Shown here piece after piece: positions 9,453 to 19,256 of a stretch of 64,000 bases of DNA. This DNA is from an uncultured Opitutia bacterium (lineage in GTDB: Bacteria; Verrucomicrobiota; Verrucomicrobiia; Opitutales; Opitutaceae), in contig CAIMFY010000017.1 in the NCBI GenBank assembly GCA_903840415.1, positions 231,549 to 295,548 on the forward strand. The letters run 5' to 3'. The notes under the pieces are model-generated. The model ran no database searches. It saw nothing but the letters and a program-made list of their open reading frames with translations, and was not told the origin of the DNA. Numbering within the stretch: position 1 is the stretch's first letter; every line of letters begins with the position of its first letter. The position numbers and the translations under genes were made by a program.

Positions 9453-10382
9453 ATGAAACTGCTCGGGCTCCACCATATCACCGCGATCGCCGCCGATCCG
9501 AAGGGCAACGTCGATTTCTACACCCGCGTGCTCGGGCTGCGCTTCGTCAAGAAGTCGGTCAATCAGGACGACCCCGGCACCTACCACCTCTATTACGGCG
9601 ACAACACCGGTTCTCCCGGCACCGCGCTCACGTTTTTCCCTTGGATCGGCATGCGCCGCGGCCGACCGGGTCAGGGACAAGCTTACGCCACGGGATTTTC
9701 CATCGCGGCCGGCTCACTTGAGTTTTGGCGCGAGCGACTGGCGCGACTGAAAATCGAAACCGGTCCGCTCGAAACCCGCTTCAACGACCAGGTGCTGCCC
9801 GTCTTCGACGGCGATGGGTTGCGGCTCGATCTCGTGTTCACTGCTGAGCCCGACGCACGGACACCCGCGCCCTCTGCCGACGTGCCCGCGAAGCATGGAA
9901 TCCGCGGATTTCATAGCGCCACGCTAGCGCTCGCGTCGCCCGGCGCGACCATCGCGCTGCTCACGGAAACGATGGGCTATCGCCTCGCAGGCGAGTCCGG
10001 CGATCGCGCACGCTACACCGTCGCCACCGGAGGGCCCGGGACCTACGTTGATATTCTGACCGATCAATCCCTGCCCCGCGGGCTCAACGGCGCCGGCACC
10101 GTGCATCACATCGCGTTTCGCGTGGCCGACGACGCCGCACAATTTGCCGCGCACACCGAGATCGAACGACGTGGACTCGGCATTAGCCCGGTCATCGATC
10201 GCGCCTATTTTAAATCGATCTACTACCGCGAACCGGGCGGCGTGCTATTCGAAATCGCGACCGATCAACCCGGTTTCACCTTCGACGAGTCGGTCGAAAC
10301 GCTCGGCACCACGCTCTCCCTGCCGCCGCGCCTCGAACCGCACCGCGCCGAAATCGAAGCCGCGCTGCCGCCGCTGACCTGA
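9453..10382 (+). CDS. VOC-family ring-cleaving dioxygenase, MhqO-like
   Basis: 309 residues from the ATG at 9453, made of two vicinal-oxygen-chelate (glyoxalase/bleomycin) modules. The first opens with LLGLHHITAIAADPKGNVDFYTRVLGLRFVKK-type text, where His7/His8 supply the metal ligand. The second has HGIRGFHSATLAL (about 149-161) and VHHIAFRVAD, and GVLFEIATDQPGF supplies the C-terminal Glu ligand. This matches MhqO/MhqA-like hydroquinone-specific extradiol dioxygenases. The next gene, an MhqD-like esterase, starts 1 base after the stop, the same pairing as in the Bacillus mhqNOD operon. Inferred role: detoxification of quinones or other electrophilic aromatics. Confidence 0.85.
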   Translation: MKLLGLHHITAIAADPKGNVDFYTRVLGLRFVKKSVNQDDPGTYHLYYGDNTGSPGTALTFFPWIGMRRGRPGQGQAYATGFSIAAGSLEFWRERLARLKIETGPLETRFNDQVLPVFDGDGLRLDLVFTAEPDARTPAPSADVPAKHGIRGFHSATLALASPGATIALLTETMGYRLAGESGDRARYTVATGGPGTYVDILTDQSLPRGLNGAGTVHHIAFRVADDAAQFAAHTEIERRGLGISPVIDRAYFKSIYYREPGGVLFEIATDQPGFTFDESVETLGTTLSLPPRLEPHRAEIEAALPPLT

Positions 10383-10383
10383 C

Positions 10384-11022
10384 ATGTCAGTCGATTCCTA
10401 CGTCCACGTCTTCGAGCCCGGCACCGACTCCAACGCCGCGCCACTGCTGCTGCTCCACGGGACCGGCGGCAACGAGCGCGATCTGCTCCGCGTTGGTCGC
10501 ACCCTCTCGCCCGAGTCCGCGTTGCTCAGTCCCCGCGGCAACGTGAGCGAAGGCGGCGGCGCGTTGCGCTTTTTTAAGCGGCTGGCGGAAGGTGTTTTCG
10601 ATCCCGCCGAAGTCACGCAGCGCACGCACGCGCTCGCCGATTGGATCGATGCCGCTACCAAAAAATACGGCCTCGATCCCGCCCAACTGCTCGCCGTCGG
10701 ATTTTCCAACGGTGCCAACATCGCGGCGACGCTCCTGCAACTTCGCCCCGCGTCCCTCGGCGGCGGAGTGCTCCTCCGCCCGATGGTCGTGCTCGATCAA
10801 CCGGCTGCACCCGGCTCCCTCGTTGGCAAACGCGCGCTCCTGCTCAACGGCACCGTCGATCCCATCGTGCCGCTCGATCATCCGCCACGGCTCGCCGCGT
10901 TGCTGCGCTCCGGCAGCGCCGCAGTCACGCAGCAGTTTATTGCAGCCAGCCACAATCTCACGCCCACCGATGTCTCCGCCGCGCAGACGTGGCTGCGGGG
11001 CGGGTCGACAATTAGTCGTTAG
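10384..11022 (+). CDS. Alpha/beta-hydrolase, phospholipase/carboxylesterase family, MhqD-like
   Basis: 212-residue alpha/beta hydrolase of the dienelactone hydrolase/carboxylesterase group. The oxyanion-hole segment is LLLLHGTGGNERDLL, the nucleophile elbow GFSNGA contains the catalytic Ser, the acid is Asp in NGTVDPIVP, and the His lies in AASHNLT. The closest well-studied relative by architecture and neighbourhood is MhqD, the esterase encoded with MhqO. Its start lies immediately after the MhqO-like stop, indicating an operon. Cytoplasmic; no signal peptide. Confidence 0.85.
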   Translation: MSVDSYVHVFEPGTDSNAAPLLLLHGTGGNERDLLRVGRTLSPESALLSPRGNVSEGGGALRFFKRLAEGVFDPAEVTQRTHALADWIDAATKKYGLDPAQLLAVGFSNGANIAATLLQLRPASLGGGVLLRPMVVLDQPAAPGSLVGKRALLLNGTVDPIVPLDHPPRLAALLRSGSAAVTQQFIAASHNLTPTDVSAAQTWLRGGSTISR

Positions 11023-11053
11023 ACTTTCCACACTGCTCCCTCAACTTCCTCGT

Positions 11054-12046
11054 ATGAGCATGCTCTACCGTCCTCTAGGCAAATCCGGTCTGCAAGTCAG
11101 CGCGCTGTCCTTTGGCGCCTGGGTCACATTCGGAAAACAAATCGGCGACCCGGTCGCGAAACAGCTCCTGCACGCCGCCTACGACGCCGGGATCAATTTT
11201 TTCGACAACGCCGAAGCCTACGCCGACGGCCAGGCCGAACTCGTGATGGGGGCCATCCTGAAAAAATCCGGCTGGCGCCGCAGCAGCTACGTCGTCTCCA
11301 GCAAAGTTTTTTTCGGCTGCGAGGACGACAAGCCCAACCAGTCCGGCCTTTCGCGCAAACACGTGATCGAGGCCTGTCACGACGCACTCCGCCGCCTCCA
11401 AGTTGACTACCTCGATCTCTATTACTGCCACCGACCCGACGACTCGGTGCCAGTCCTTGAGACCGCTCGCGCGATGCACGATCTCATTGCGGAGGGCAAG
11501 GTGCTCTACTGGGGCACCAGCGAATGGAGCGGCGCCCAGATCGCCGCTGCCCAGCGCGCGTGTGCGGAGCACAATCTCCACGCGCCGATCGTCGAGCAGC
11601 CGCAATACAATCTCCTCCACCGCGCTCGCGTCGAAAAGGAATATGGCTCGCTTTACGAATCCGCCATCGGCCTCGGCACCACGATCTGGTCGCCGCTCGC
11701 CTCCGGCCTCCTCACTGGCAAATATAATGCGGGCGTCCCGAAAAATTCGCGCCTCGACGCCCCCGGCATGGAGTGGCTCCGCGATCTCATTCTCAAACAA
11801 CCCGGCATCGAGAAAAAACTCGCCGCGGTCCCGAAGTTCGCCGCTGTTGCCGCCGAGCTCGAGACCTCGCTGCCCCGGCTCGCGATCGCCTGGTGCCTGA
11901 AAAATCCGCGCATCAGCACCGTGATTCTCGGCGCCTCTCGCGTCGAACAGCTCACAGAAAACCTCGGCGCGCTCGACGTCGTGGCCAAACTCACGCCGGC
12001 GGTGATGAAGAAACTCGACGCCATTTCGAAGCCCGTCGCCGACTGA
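11054..12046 (+). CDS. Aldo/keto reductase, potassium-channel beta-subunit-like subgroup
   Basis: 330 residues from the ATG at 11054 (a second ATG 6 bases later is equally usable). The AKR fold is clear: YRPLGKSGLQVSALSFG at the start, catalytic Asp and Tyr in FDNAEAYADGQAE, Lys in VVSSKVFFG, and His in YYCHRPDDS. Further on, the NADPH-binding C-terminal region has VILGASRVEQLTENLGA. This is the AKR6/YghZ-like subgroup, NADPH-dependent reductases of aldehydes such as methylglyoxal. It follows the MhqO/MhqD-like pair by 31 bases, so all three may serve electrophile detoxification; this is inference. Confidence 0.88.
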   Translation: MSMLYRPLGKSGLQVSALSFGAWVTFGKQIGDPVAKQLLHAAYDAGINFFDNAEAYADGQAELVMGAILKKSGWRRSSYVVSSKVFFGCEDDKPNQSGLSRKHVIEACHDALRRLQVDYLDLYYCHRPDDSVPVLETARAMHDLIAEGKVLYWGTSEWSGAQIAAAQRACAEHNLHAPIVEQPQYNLLHRARVEKEYGSLYESAIGLGTTIWSPLASGLLTGKYNAGVPKNSRLDAPGMEWLRDLILKQPGIEKKLAAVPKFAAVAAELETSLPRLAIAWCLKNPRISTVILGASRVEQLTENLGALDVVAKLTPAVMKKLDAISKPVAD

Positions 12047-12101
12047 GACGCCGCCGGGCACCGACCGTCGCGTTGTTCTCGTCGCACTCATCCTGCGAGC
12101 C

Positions 12102-12785
12102 ATGCGCCTCACCTATTTCGGCCACTCGTGTTTTCTCCTCGAAGTCGAGGGCGCACGAATCGTCCTCGATCCTTATCTGAAGGACAACCCACACGGTCGC
12201 GTGAAGCCCGCGAAGGTGCCGTGCGACTTCATCCTCTGCTCGCACGCCCACGAGGACCACATTTGCGATGCGGTCGAACTCTCCAAACTCCACGGTGCGA
12301 CCATCGTCGCGCCCTACGAACTCGCCGAATATTTTGATTCTCAAAACACCAAGGCTCTTGACCTCATGCCCGGCGGCGGCGTCAACCTCCCGTGGGGCCG
12401 GATCGACATGACGCCCGCGATTCACAGCTCGGCGCTCGAGTTGCCCGCCGGAAAAAACCGCCACATGGGCGCGCCCTGCGGCTACGTCATTCGCGCTGAG
12501 GAAAAATCCGTCTATCACGCCGGCGATACCGCGCTCTTCGGCGACATGAAACTGATCGGCCGTCATGGCCTCGACGCTGCGCTCGTCCCAATCGGCGATC
12601 GCTACACGATGGGTCCAGCCGACGCCGTCGAGGCGCTCAATCTGCTCCGACCGAAACTCGCCGTGCCGATGCACTACGACACCACGGACAAAATCCGCCA
12701 GAACCCGCACGCTTTCGGCGCGAGCGCCCTCGCCGCCGGCCACACCGTCCGCGTGATGGGAGCCGGCGAGACGATCGACGTGTAA
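12102..12785 (+). CDS. UPF0173 metal-dependent hydrolase, beta-lactamase fold
   Basis: 227 residues, normal for the UPF0173 family of metallo-beta-lactamase-fold proteins. The opening MRLTYFGHSCFLLE and the metal motif CSHAHEDHICDA (H-x-H-x-D-H) are intact. Later ligands are visible in MTPAIHSS, VYHAGDTALFGDM and PKLAVPMHYDT. The family's physiological substrate is unknown. It converges on the MFS transporter gene, 7 bases from its stop. Confidence 0.9.
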   Translation: MRLTYFGHSCFLLEVEGARIVLDPYLKDNPHGRVKPAKVPCDFILCSHAHEDHICDAVELSKLHGATIVAPYELAEYFDSQNTKALDLMPGGGVNLPWGRIDMTPAIHSSALELPAGKNRHMGAPCGYVIRAEEKSVYHAGDTALFGDMKLIGRHGLDAALVPIGDRYTMGPADAVEALNLLRPKLAVPMHYDTTDKIRQNPHAFGASALAAGHTVRVMGAGETIDV

Positions 12786-12792
12786 GCGCGAC

Positions 12793-14130
12793 TCACATCG
12801 CGGTTCCCGTTTGCGGACGGCTCGTCCACGTCAACGCCAGCAGCGCACAACCGATCACCGCCGAGCCGCCGTAGAACCACAGCACGCCGTCCCAGCCGAA
12901 CCGGTCCGCGAGCACGCCAGTCGTCACGCCACACACGCTGGCCCCAAGGTATCCAAGAAGACCCGTGAGCCCGACTGCGCTCGAGGCGGCGGCCTTCGTC
13001 GCAAAATCCGCCGCCGCGACCGCGATTAACATTTGCGGGCCGTAGACGAAAAATCCGAGCGCCACCAGCACCACGCCCATCGTCATCACTTGCCCGCGCG
13101 GCACGGCGAAGAGCGCCGCGACCGCCACGATCAGAAACAGCATGAACGCCACCGACACCGGACCGCGCTGGCCCTTGAACACTTTGTCTGACAACCACCC
13201 CGCCGCATATGCGCCGAAGATGCCCGCCACCTCAAAACCCGAGAGCGACCAGCCGGCCTCGCTTAGTTTGAAGCCTTTCGCCTCCTGCAAATATTTTGGC
13301 GCCCAGTCGAGGATGCCGATGCGCACGATGTAGACAAAAAAGTTCGCGATGCTCACGAGCCACACGTCGGGATTCGCCAGAATGTAGCGCTTGAACAAAC
13401 CCCAGAACGGCGCATTTACGTCCGCCACTGATCCAGCCGGCGCGCCCTCGCGATAAATCTCCACCGCCGGCAGTCCCATCGACTCCGGCGAATCGGTGAG
13501 CCGATTGAGCAGCCAAAACGCACCGACCACGCACACAAGTGCCGGAACCCAAAACGCGGAGCGCCACCCATAGTGCGTCACGAGCCAGCCCGCCCACACC
13601 GCGATCACCGCGCCACCGATTTGGTGCGAAGCGTTCCACATGCCCCATGCGCGGCCGATTTCCTTCGGGCTATACCAACTCGTCAGCAACCGCACGCACG
13701 GCGGCACGCCCGCGCCTTGGAAGAGATTATTGATCGCCCAGAGCACGATGAAAAATCCGAGGCTCGCCCCGAAGCCGAAGAACAAATTCACGATCGCCGA
13801 ACCCAGCAGGCCCAGGGCGAGCAGGTAGCGCGGGTTCGCCCGGTCCCCGACGACGCCGCTGAAGAATTTCGAAAACGCATAGACAATGGTCGCGACGCTA
13901 AGGACGACGCCCCACTGGGTGTTGCTGAAATGAAATTCGTCGGTGATCGCCTTCGCGGCCATCGAGAGATTTTTCCGCAGGAAATAAAACAGCGCGTAGC
14001 CGGTCGTCATCGCATACATCACGCGCAGCCGCCAGTGCCGGTAGAGCCGATCGATCTCCGCGCGATCGGTGCGCACCGGGATCGGCGGCTGGGCGCGGAG
14101 TTCGGCGGCGATCGTGGCGAGCAGGCTCAT
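12793..14130 (-). CDS. MFS transporter of the organophosphate:phosphate antiporter type (GlpT/UhpT-like)
   Basis: 445 residues starting at the ATG at 14130 (MSLLATIAAEL); longer upstream readings have no membrane character. Twelve hydrophobic segments are expected. The first cytoplasmic region has YRHWRLRVMYAMTTGYALFY with RKNLSMAAKAI, typical of GlpT/UhpC/PgtP transporters. VVGDRANPRYLLALGLLGSA resembles the conserved MFS loop between helices 2 and 3, and FGYGPQMLI-like text (here FFVYGPQMLIAVAAADFATK) is the organophosphate-family signature. Substrate probably glycerol 3-phosphate or a sugar phosphate. Divergent from the fused E1 gene, with 187 bases between starts. Confidence 0.87.
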   Translation of the reverse strand: MSLLATIAAELRAQPPIPVRTDRAEIDRLYRHWRLRVMYAMTTGYALFYFLRKNLSMAAKAITDEFHFSNTQWGVVLSVATIVYAFSKFFSGVVGDRANPRYLLALGLLGSAIVNLFFGFGASLGFFIVLWAINNLFQGAGVPPCVRLLTSWYSPKEIGRAWGMWNASHQIGGAVIAVWAGWLVTHYGWRSAFWVPALVCVVGAFWLLNRLTDSPESMGLPAVEIYREGAPAGSVADVNAPFWGLFKRYILANPDVWLVSIANFFVYIVRIGILDWAPKYLQEAKGFKLSEAGWSLSGFEVAGIFGAYAAGWLSDKVFKGQRGPVSVAFMLFLIVAVAALFAVPRGQVMTMGVVLVALGFFVYGPQMLIAVAAADFATKAAASSAVGLTGLLGYLGASVCGVTTGVLADRFGWDGVLWFYGGSAVIGCALLALTWTSRPQTGTAM

Positions 14131-14317
14131 GGCGGCGGGGTGGCGAGGGTAGGAAAATGACCGGTGTCGTTTGTGCCGGCGCCATCGGGACGAGGCGATG
14201 CGCAAGTTGATGTTGCCGCCGATCGCGACGCTGAGTGGGGCGCGGATAGCTGTCCTTGGCCCAGAAATCTCTCGCTTGCCCGCGCCATCCGGCGGCGTCA
14301 CCGTCGGACCCAAGTTC

Positions 14318-16371
14318 ATGGCCTTTCCGAATCCTCCCAGCATTCTCACGTCGCACGATCTGCGCCTTGCGGATCTCGACCATAATTCCCCTGCCGCGCT
14401 CCTGCGGATTTATGCGTGGATGCACCTCGCTCGCACCGCCGATAACCGGATCCTCGACCTCTTTCGCCAAGGCCTGATCAAGGGCACCGTCTGCGGCGGA
14501 CAGGGCAACGAGGCGCTCGTCGTCCCGCTGGCGCTGCTCGCCGACAAAGCCCTCGATGTTGTCTCGTTTTCCCATCGCGGCTTTGGCGGCCATCTCGTCT
14601 GGAGCGGACACCTCTGCGATCACCTCAACCAATATTTTGCCAACGTCGCCAGCCCCACCCGGGCCCGCGAGGGCAACATCCACCACGGCGATCCGGCGCA
14701 CCGCTCGCTCCCGATGATCAGTCATCTCGGCGCGATGCTCTCAAATGTCGCCGGCGCCACCGATTCCCAGCGCCGCTTTGGGCGCCCGGCCGTGGGTTTC
14801 GCGTTTTTCGGCGATGGCTCGTCCAGCACGGGCGATATCCACGAGTCGCTCAACCTCGCCTCGCTCCTCTCTCTGCCCGTCATCTTCGTCATCGAGAACA
14901 ACCGTTACGCTTACTCGACGCCGACGAGCGAGCAATTCGCCCCGGGCACCGAACTGTGGCAACGCGCCGCCGGCTACGGCTTGGACGGCTTCGCGCTCGA
15001 CTGCAGTGATCCTGCATCGGTTGCGCGCATCCTCGCCGCGACGATCGAAAAAGTCCGCGCCGCCTCGCGCCCGATTCTCATCGAGGCGCACACGCTGCGG
15101 CTGCGCGGCCACGCCGCCTACGACACCTGCGACTACCTGAAGCCCGGAGAGAGCGAGGCGTTCTTCGCCGCCGATGCGCTCCCGAAGTTCCGCGCGCAAC
15201 TCGCCACTACACTTGGCGGCGCGCAGATCGATGCGCTCGACGCGGAACTCAACGCGTTCATCGAAGTGTGCATCAAAACCTCCCTCGCCACGCCGCGGCC
15301 GTCGCCCGCAGGCATGGAAGCCGACCTCTTCGCGCCGCCTGCGCCATCGCTGCCGTGGGTGCCGAGCGTCACCTCTGAAATCCAAGATCCAAAATCTGAA
15401 ATCCAAAATCTCAACGCCGCCCAAGCGATCAATCACGGTCTCCGCAAAATCCTCACTGAGCGCCCCGAGTCGATCGTGATGGGGCAGGACATCGGGGTTT
15501 ATGGCGGCGCGTTCAAAGTCACGGAGAATCTGCTGAAGGAGTTTGGCCGCCTGCGCGTCTTCAACACTCCTCTCGCCGAGAGCGCCTGCACCGGTTACGC
15601 CATCGGCCTCGCGCTCAACGGCCACCGCCCCATCGAGGAGTTTCAATTCGCGGATTTCTCCTCGGAAGCGTTTACGCAGCTCACGCTCAACGCCGCAACG
15701 ATGCACTTCCGCTCCGGCGCCAAATGCCCGCTCGTCATCCGCCTGCCGTGTGGCGGCGGCCTCACTTTCGGCTCGTTTCACTCGCAGGAGCTTGAGTCAG
15801 TGCTGCTCGCCATGCCCGGCCTCAAGGCCCTCTACCCGAGCACGCCGCAAGACGCGTTCAACGCCATTCTCGCCGCTTACGAAGACGACAATCCCGTGCT
15901 CCTCTTCGAGCACAAGGCACTCTACCGCCGCGGCCGCGCGCCCGTCACATGGGATCCGAACTACCGTACCGTGTGGTCGCCGAAAAAACTCCGCACCGGT
16001 GATTACGCGACCTTCGTCACCTACGGTGAGATGACTTACCTCGCCGACGAGGCCTGCACCTACTTCGCCGAGGAATACGAAAAAGCTTTCGACCTCTTCG
16101 ATTTGCGCGGACTCGCGCCGTTGCAACTCGACGCGATCGAAGCCTCGCTCGCGCGCACCGGCCGACTCCTAGTGCTCCACGAAGGCCGCCGCACCCACGG
16201 CTTCGGCGCCGAACTGGTCGCGCGTCTGACCGAGAAACATTTCGCGTCGCTGAAAGCCGCCCCGCTGCGCCTCGCCTCGCTCGACTTGCCGGTGCCCTTC
16301 GCTCCAGAATTGGAAACCGCCTTCCGCCCAACAAAAGAGAAAATCATCGACCGCATCGCGGCGTGGATCGG

Positions 16372-16375
<4 letters not shown>
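14318..16375 (+). CDS. Fused alpha/beta 2-oxoacid dehydrogenase E1 component
   Basis: 685 residues from the ATG at 14318. Residues about 20-330 are the thiamin-diphosphate E1 alpha half: GGQGNEALVV, then the ThDP motif from GDGSSSTGD through NNRYAYS. Residues about 370-685 are the beta half: MGQDIGVYGGAFKVTENL, NTPLAESACTGYAIGLAL and EHKALYRRGR. In most bacteria these are two genes; here one chain, as in some 2-oxoisovalerate or pyruvate dehydrogenases. The linker at about residues 353-366 is encoded by a short tandem repeat (15374-15411). Reaction: oxidative decarboxylation of a 2-oxoacid, passing the acyl group to a lipoyl E2, which is not in the window. The stop overlaps kdsC by 4 bases. 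Confidence 0.9.
15374..15411 (+). repeat. Short tandem word repeat inside the E1 linker
   Basis: Two near copies of a word of the form TCTGAAATCCAA(A/G)ATC lie head to tail and are read in frame as SEIQDPKSEIQN between the two halves of the fused E1. AT-rich words of this kind stand out from the GC-rich surroundings. Similar AAATCC-type text occurs in the intergenic region at 42730-42758. Confidence 0.65.
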
Positions 16376-16881
<506 letters not shown>

Positions 16882-16894
16882 TGCTCCACTCCCC

Positions 16895-17356
16895 TTGAAG
16901 CGCTCCCTTCTTTTTCTCGTTTCGGTCGCCGCCGGCGTCGTCTGCGCGCAGTCACCGGCGCCGGCCAGCGTCACACCCGGCGATGGCATCGCTGGACCGC
17001 CGGCCAGAAACTGGGTGCTCCCGCTCTTCACTGATTCGGAAGGTTACCGCGCGATGACCCTCCGCGGTTCCGAGGCGCACGCGGTCGGCGCCGACCGCAT
17101 CGACATCATCGATCTCAACATTACGGCATTTTCCGGCGACGTCGCCGCGCGGGTCGAAACCCTGCTGCTTAGCCCGACCGCCCATTTTTATCCCAACGAA
17201 AAACGCGCCGCCGGAGAAAAATCCGTGCGCTTCATCCGCGACGAAATGGAAATCACCGGCGAGCGCTGGAACTTCCATCAGGTTGAGAAAAGAGTTTTGA
17301 TCGATCAAAACGTACGCGTAGTTTTGCACGCCCCGCTGCACGCCATCCTAAAATGA
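16895..17356 (+). CDS. lptC: LptC-like LPS export periplasmic protein
   Basis: 153 residues from a TTG start at 16895 that is followed by a signal peptide or membrane anchor (KRSLLFLVSVAAGVVCAQ). The mature part shows the repeating beta-strand pattern of the LptC/OstA-like jellyroll (GYRAMTLRGSEAHAVGADRIDI, then LNITAFSGD). Sequence identity to LptC is low, so the call leans on position: between kdsC and lptA-lptB, overlapping lptA by 4 bases. Role: bridge between the inner-membrane LptBFG complex and periplasmic LptA. An alternative is a second OstA-like protein. Confidence 0.72.
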   Translation: MKRSLLFLVSVAAGVVCAQSPAPASVTPGDGIAGPPARNWVLPLFTDSEGYRAMTLRGSEAHAVGADRIDIIDLNITAFSGDVAARVETLLLSPTAHFYPNEKRAAGEKSVRFIRDEMEITGERWNFHQVEKRVLIDQNVRVVLHAPLHAILK

Positions 17357-17931
17357 CTCCTCTCTTCCGCGCCCTCGCCGGTCTTTTCCTCGGCGCCAGC
17401 CTCTTCGCCGCCGAACCCGCCCTCGAGGATACTGTGCTCACCAGCGATCACCTCGATTCGCGCGGCACCGACAAGGAAGTGTTCACCATCCTTTGGGACC
17501 GCGTCACCGTCACTGGCACCAATCTTCGGATCACGTGTGATCGTGCGGAGTTGGTTTCGCTGCGCGCCGGCGATGGCGCGCAAATCGTCGCGAAACAGAA
17601 CCGCTTCAAATCCCTCGTCGCCACCGGTCACGTCAACATCTTCCAGATCGACAGTAACCGCGTGGCCACCTGCGGCCGCGCCGAGGTGTTGCCTGGCGAA
17701 GATCGCATCACGCTCACCGACAGCCCGAAGGTGGTCGATCTCGACAAGGCGGGCAAAGCCGAGTGGACGTGGACCGGCGACAAACTGATCCTGCTGCGGG
17801 GCGAGCGCCGCGTGCAGGGCGACAACGTCCGGATCACCGCTCCCGCGATCAAGGATCTCGGCTTCGACAAGAACAAGCCCGGCCCCGTCGGCGACCCTTC
17901 CCCGGCTCCGAAACCGGAGTCGCCGAAATGA
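17353..17931 (+). CDS. lptA: LptA-like LPS transport periplasmic protein (OstA domain)
   Basis: 192 residues with an N-terminal signal peptide (about 1-19, ending SLFAAEP). The OstA/LptA beta-jellyroll is visible as regular strands: LTSDHLDSRGTDKE, VTVTGTNLRITCDRAEL, FKSLVATGHVNIFQ, and ATCGRAEVLPGEDRITL, the usual GRA-x-Y/L-L pattern. The C terminus is Pro-rich. Role: periplasmic shuttle for lipopolysaccharide. Its stop overlaps the lptB start by 4 bases and it overlaps lptC by 4 bases, so the trio is translationally coupled. Confidence 0.85.
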   Translation: MTPLFRALAGLFLGASLFAAEPALEDTVLTSDHLDSRGTDKEVFTILWDRVTVTGTNLRITCDRAELVSLRAGDGAQIVAKQNRFKSLVATGHVNIFQIDSNRVATCGRAEVLPGEDRITLTDSPKVVDLDKAGKAEWTWTGDKLILLRGERRVQGDNVRITAPAIKDLGFDKNKPGPVGDPSPAPKPESPK

Positions 17932-18671
17932 GCGCAGCCGGCTCGCCCACCTCGCAGATTCAGACCGAGCGCCTCGTGAAGACGTTTGGTTCGCGCACCG
18001 TCGTGGACGGCGTCAACCTCCACTTCCGCGCCGGCGAGGTCGTCGGTCTGCTCGGCCCGAATGGTGCCGGCAAGACGACCACTTTCTACATGATCGTCGG
18101 GTTGGTGCCGGCCACCGCGGGCGTCGTCCGGCTCGACGGCACCGACATCACGCGCCTGCGGATGCACGAACGCGCACGCCACGGCATCGGTTACCTGCCG
18201 CAGGAACCCTCCGTGTTTCGCAAACTCACCGTCACCGAAAACCTCCTCGCGATCGTCGAGGCCATCGGCGTGCCGCGCCGCGATCGCGCCGCACTCGTCC
18301 AAGCTCACCTCGACGAACTCCACCTCAGCCATGTCGCGACGCAAAAGGCGTACACCCTTTCCGGCGGCGAACGCCGCCGCCTCGAAATCGCCCGCGCCCT
18401 CGTCACCCGCCCGAAGTTTCTCCTGATGGACGAACCCTTTGCCGCCATCGATCCGATCTCGGTGGCGGAAGTGCAGAAAATCATTCTCCAGCTCAAGGCG
18501 CGCGGTATCGGCGTCGTGGTCACCGACCATAACGTCCGCGAGACTCTGCGGGTGGTGGACCGCGCCTATCTGATCCACAAGGGCAAGGTGCTCACCGAGG
18601 GCACGGGCGACTTCCTGATGCACGACGAGTCCGCCCGGAAATTCTACCTGGGCGAAGATTTCAATCTCTGA
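17928..18671 (+). CDS. lptB: LPS export ABC transporter ATP-binding protein
   Basis: 247 residues from the ATG at 17928. Complete ABC ATPase: Walker A GPNGAGKTTT from residue 43, Q-loop in GYLPQEPSVFRKL, signature LSGGERRR from residue 144, Walker B LLMDEPFAAIDPIS and switch His in VVVTDHNVRETLRV. GYLPQEPSVFRKLTVTEN and the DPISV segment are characteristic of LptB rather than of other ABC proteins. It powers LPS extraction from the inner membrane with LptFG, which are not in this window. Confidence 0.95.
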   Translation: MSAAGSPTSQIQTERLVKTFGSRTVVDGVNLHFRAGEVVGLLGPNGAGKTTTFYMIVGLVPATAGVVRLDGTDITRLRMHERARHGIGYLPQEPSVFRKLTVTENLLAIVEAIGVPRRDRAALVQAHLDELHLSHVATQKAYTLSGGERRRLEIARALVTRPKFLLMDEPFAAIDPISVAEVQKIILQLKARGIGVVVTDHNVRETLRVVDRAYLIHKGKVLTEGTGDFLMHDESARKFYLGEDFNL

Positions 18672-18714
18672 GCGGCGTTACTCCGTGCGGTCCGCGAGAC
18701 GCTCCCGTCAAATC

Positions 18715-19200
18715 ATGAACCTGCAGAAGGGCCTCGTTTCACTCCGTCTGGTGGAGGCTCACGATCTGCAGATTTTCTTTGCTCACCAGCTCGATCCCGA
18801 AGCCACCCGCCTCGCCGCTTTTCAATCGCGGGATCGCGAGGCCTTCATGGCGCATTGGACGACCAACATCCTCGGCCACCCCACCAACGCCTGCCGCACC
18901 ATTCTCTGCAACGACCGGGTCGTTGGAAATATCGGCGCGTGGACCGACGCCGACACCCGCGAACGTCTGCTCGGTTACTGGCTCGGGCGTGAGTTCTGGG
19001 GCCGCGGCATCGCCTCGGCCGCGGTGGCGCAGTTTCTCCAAATCGAATCCACGCGCCCGCTGATGGCCCGCGTGGCCAGGCACAATCTCGGCTCCCTCCG
19101 CGTGCTCGAAAAATCTGGCTTCACCCGCGCCGGCGAAGATGCGTTCACGCGGCCCGACGGCACGCGCGTCGAGGAGTTCATCCACGTCCTCGCCGTCTGA
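18715..19200 (+). CDS. GNAT-family N-acetyltransferase
   Basis: 161 residues from the ATG at 18715. Acetyl-CoA-dependent N-acetyltransferase of the RimJ/RimL-like group. The opening is SLRLVEAHDLQIFFAHQLDPEAT, the acetyl-CoA-binding motif A is YWLGREFWGRGIASAAV, and NLGSLRVLEKSGFTRAG is the C-terminal signature. Target unknown. It begins 43 bases after lptB in the same direction; a link to LPS is not implied by its sequence. Confidence 0.88.
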   Translation: MNLQKGLVSLRLVEAHDLQIFFAHQLDPEATRLAAFQSRDREAFMAHWTTNILGHPTNACRTILCNDRVVGNIGAWTDADTRERLLGYWLGREFWGRGIASAAVAQFLQIESTRPLMARVARHNLGSLRVLEKSGFTRAGEDAFTRPDGTRVEEFIHVLAV

Positions 19201-19256
19201 CTTACGCTGCCGCCGAATCGTTGCATCGGCGCGAGGGCCGCGGCGCCGCGCCCGTC

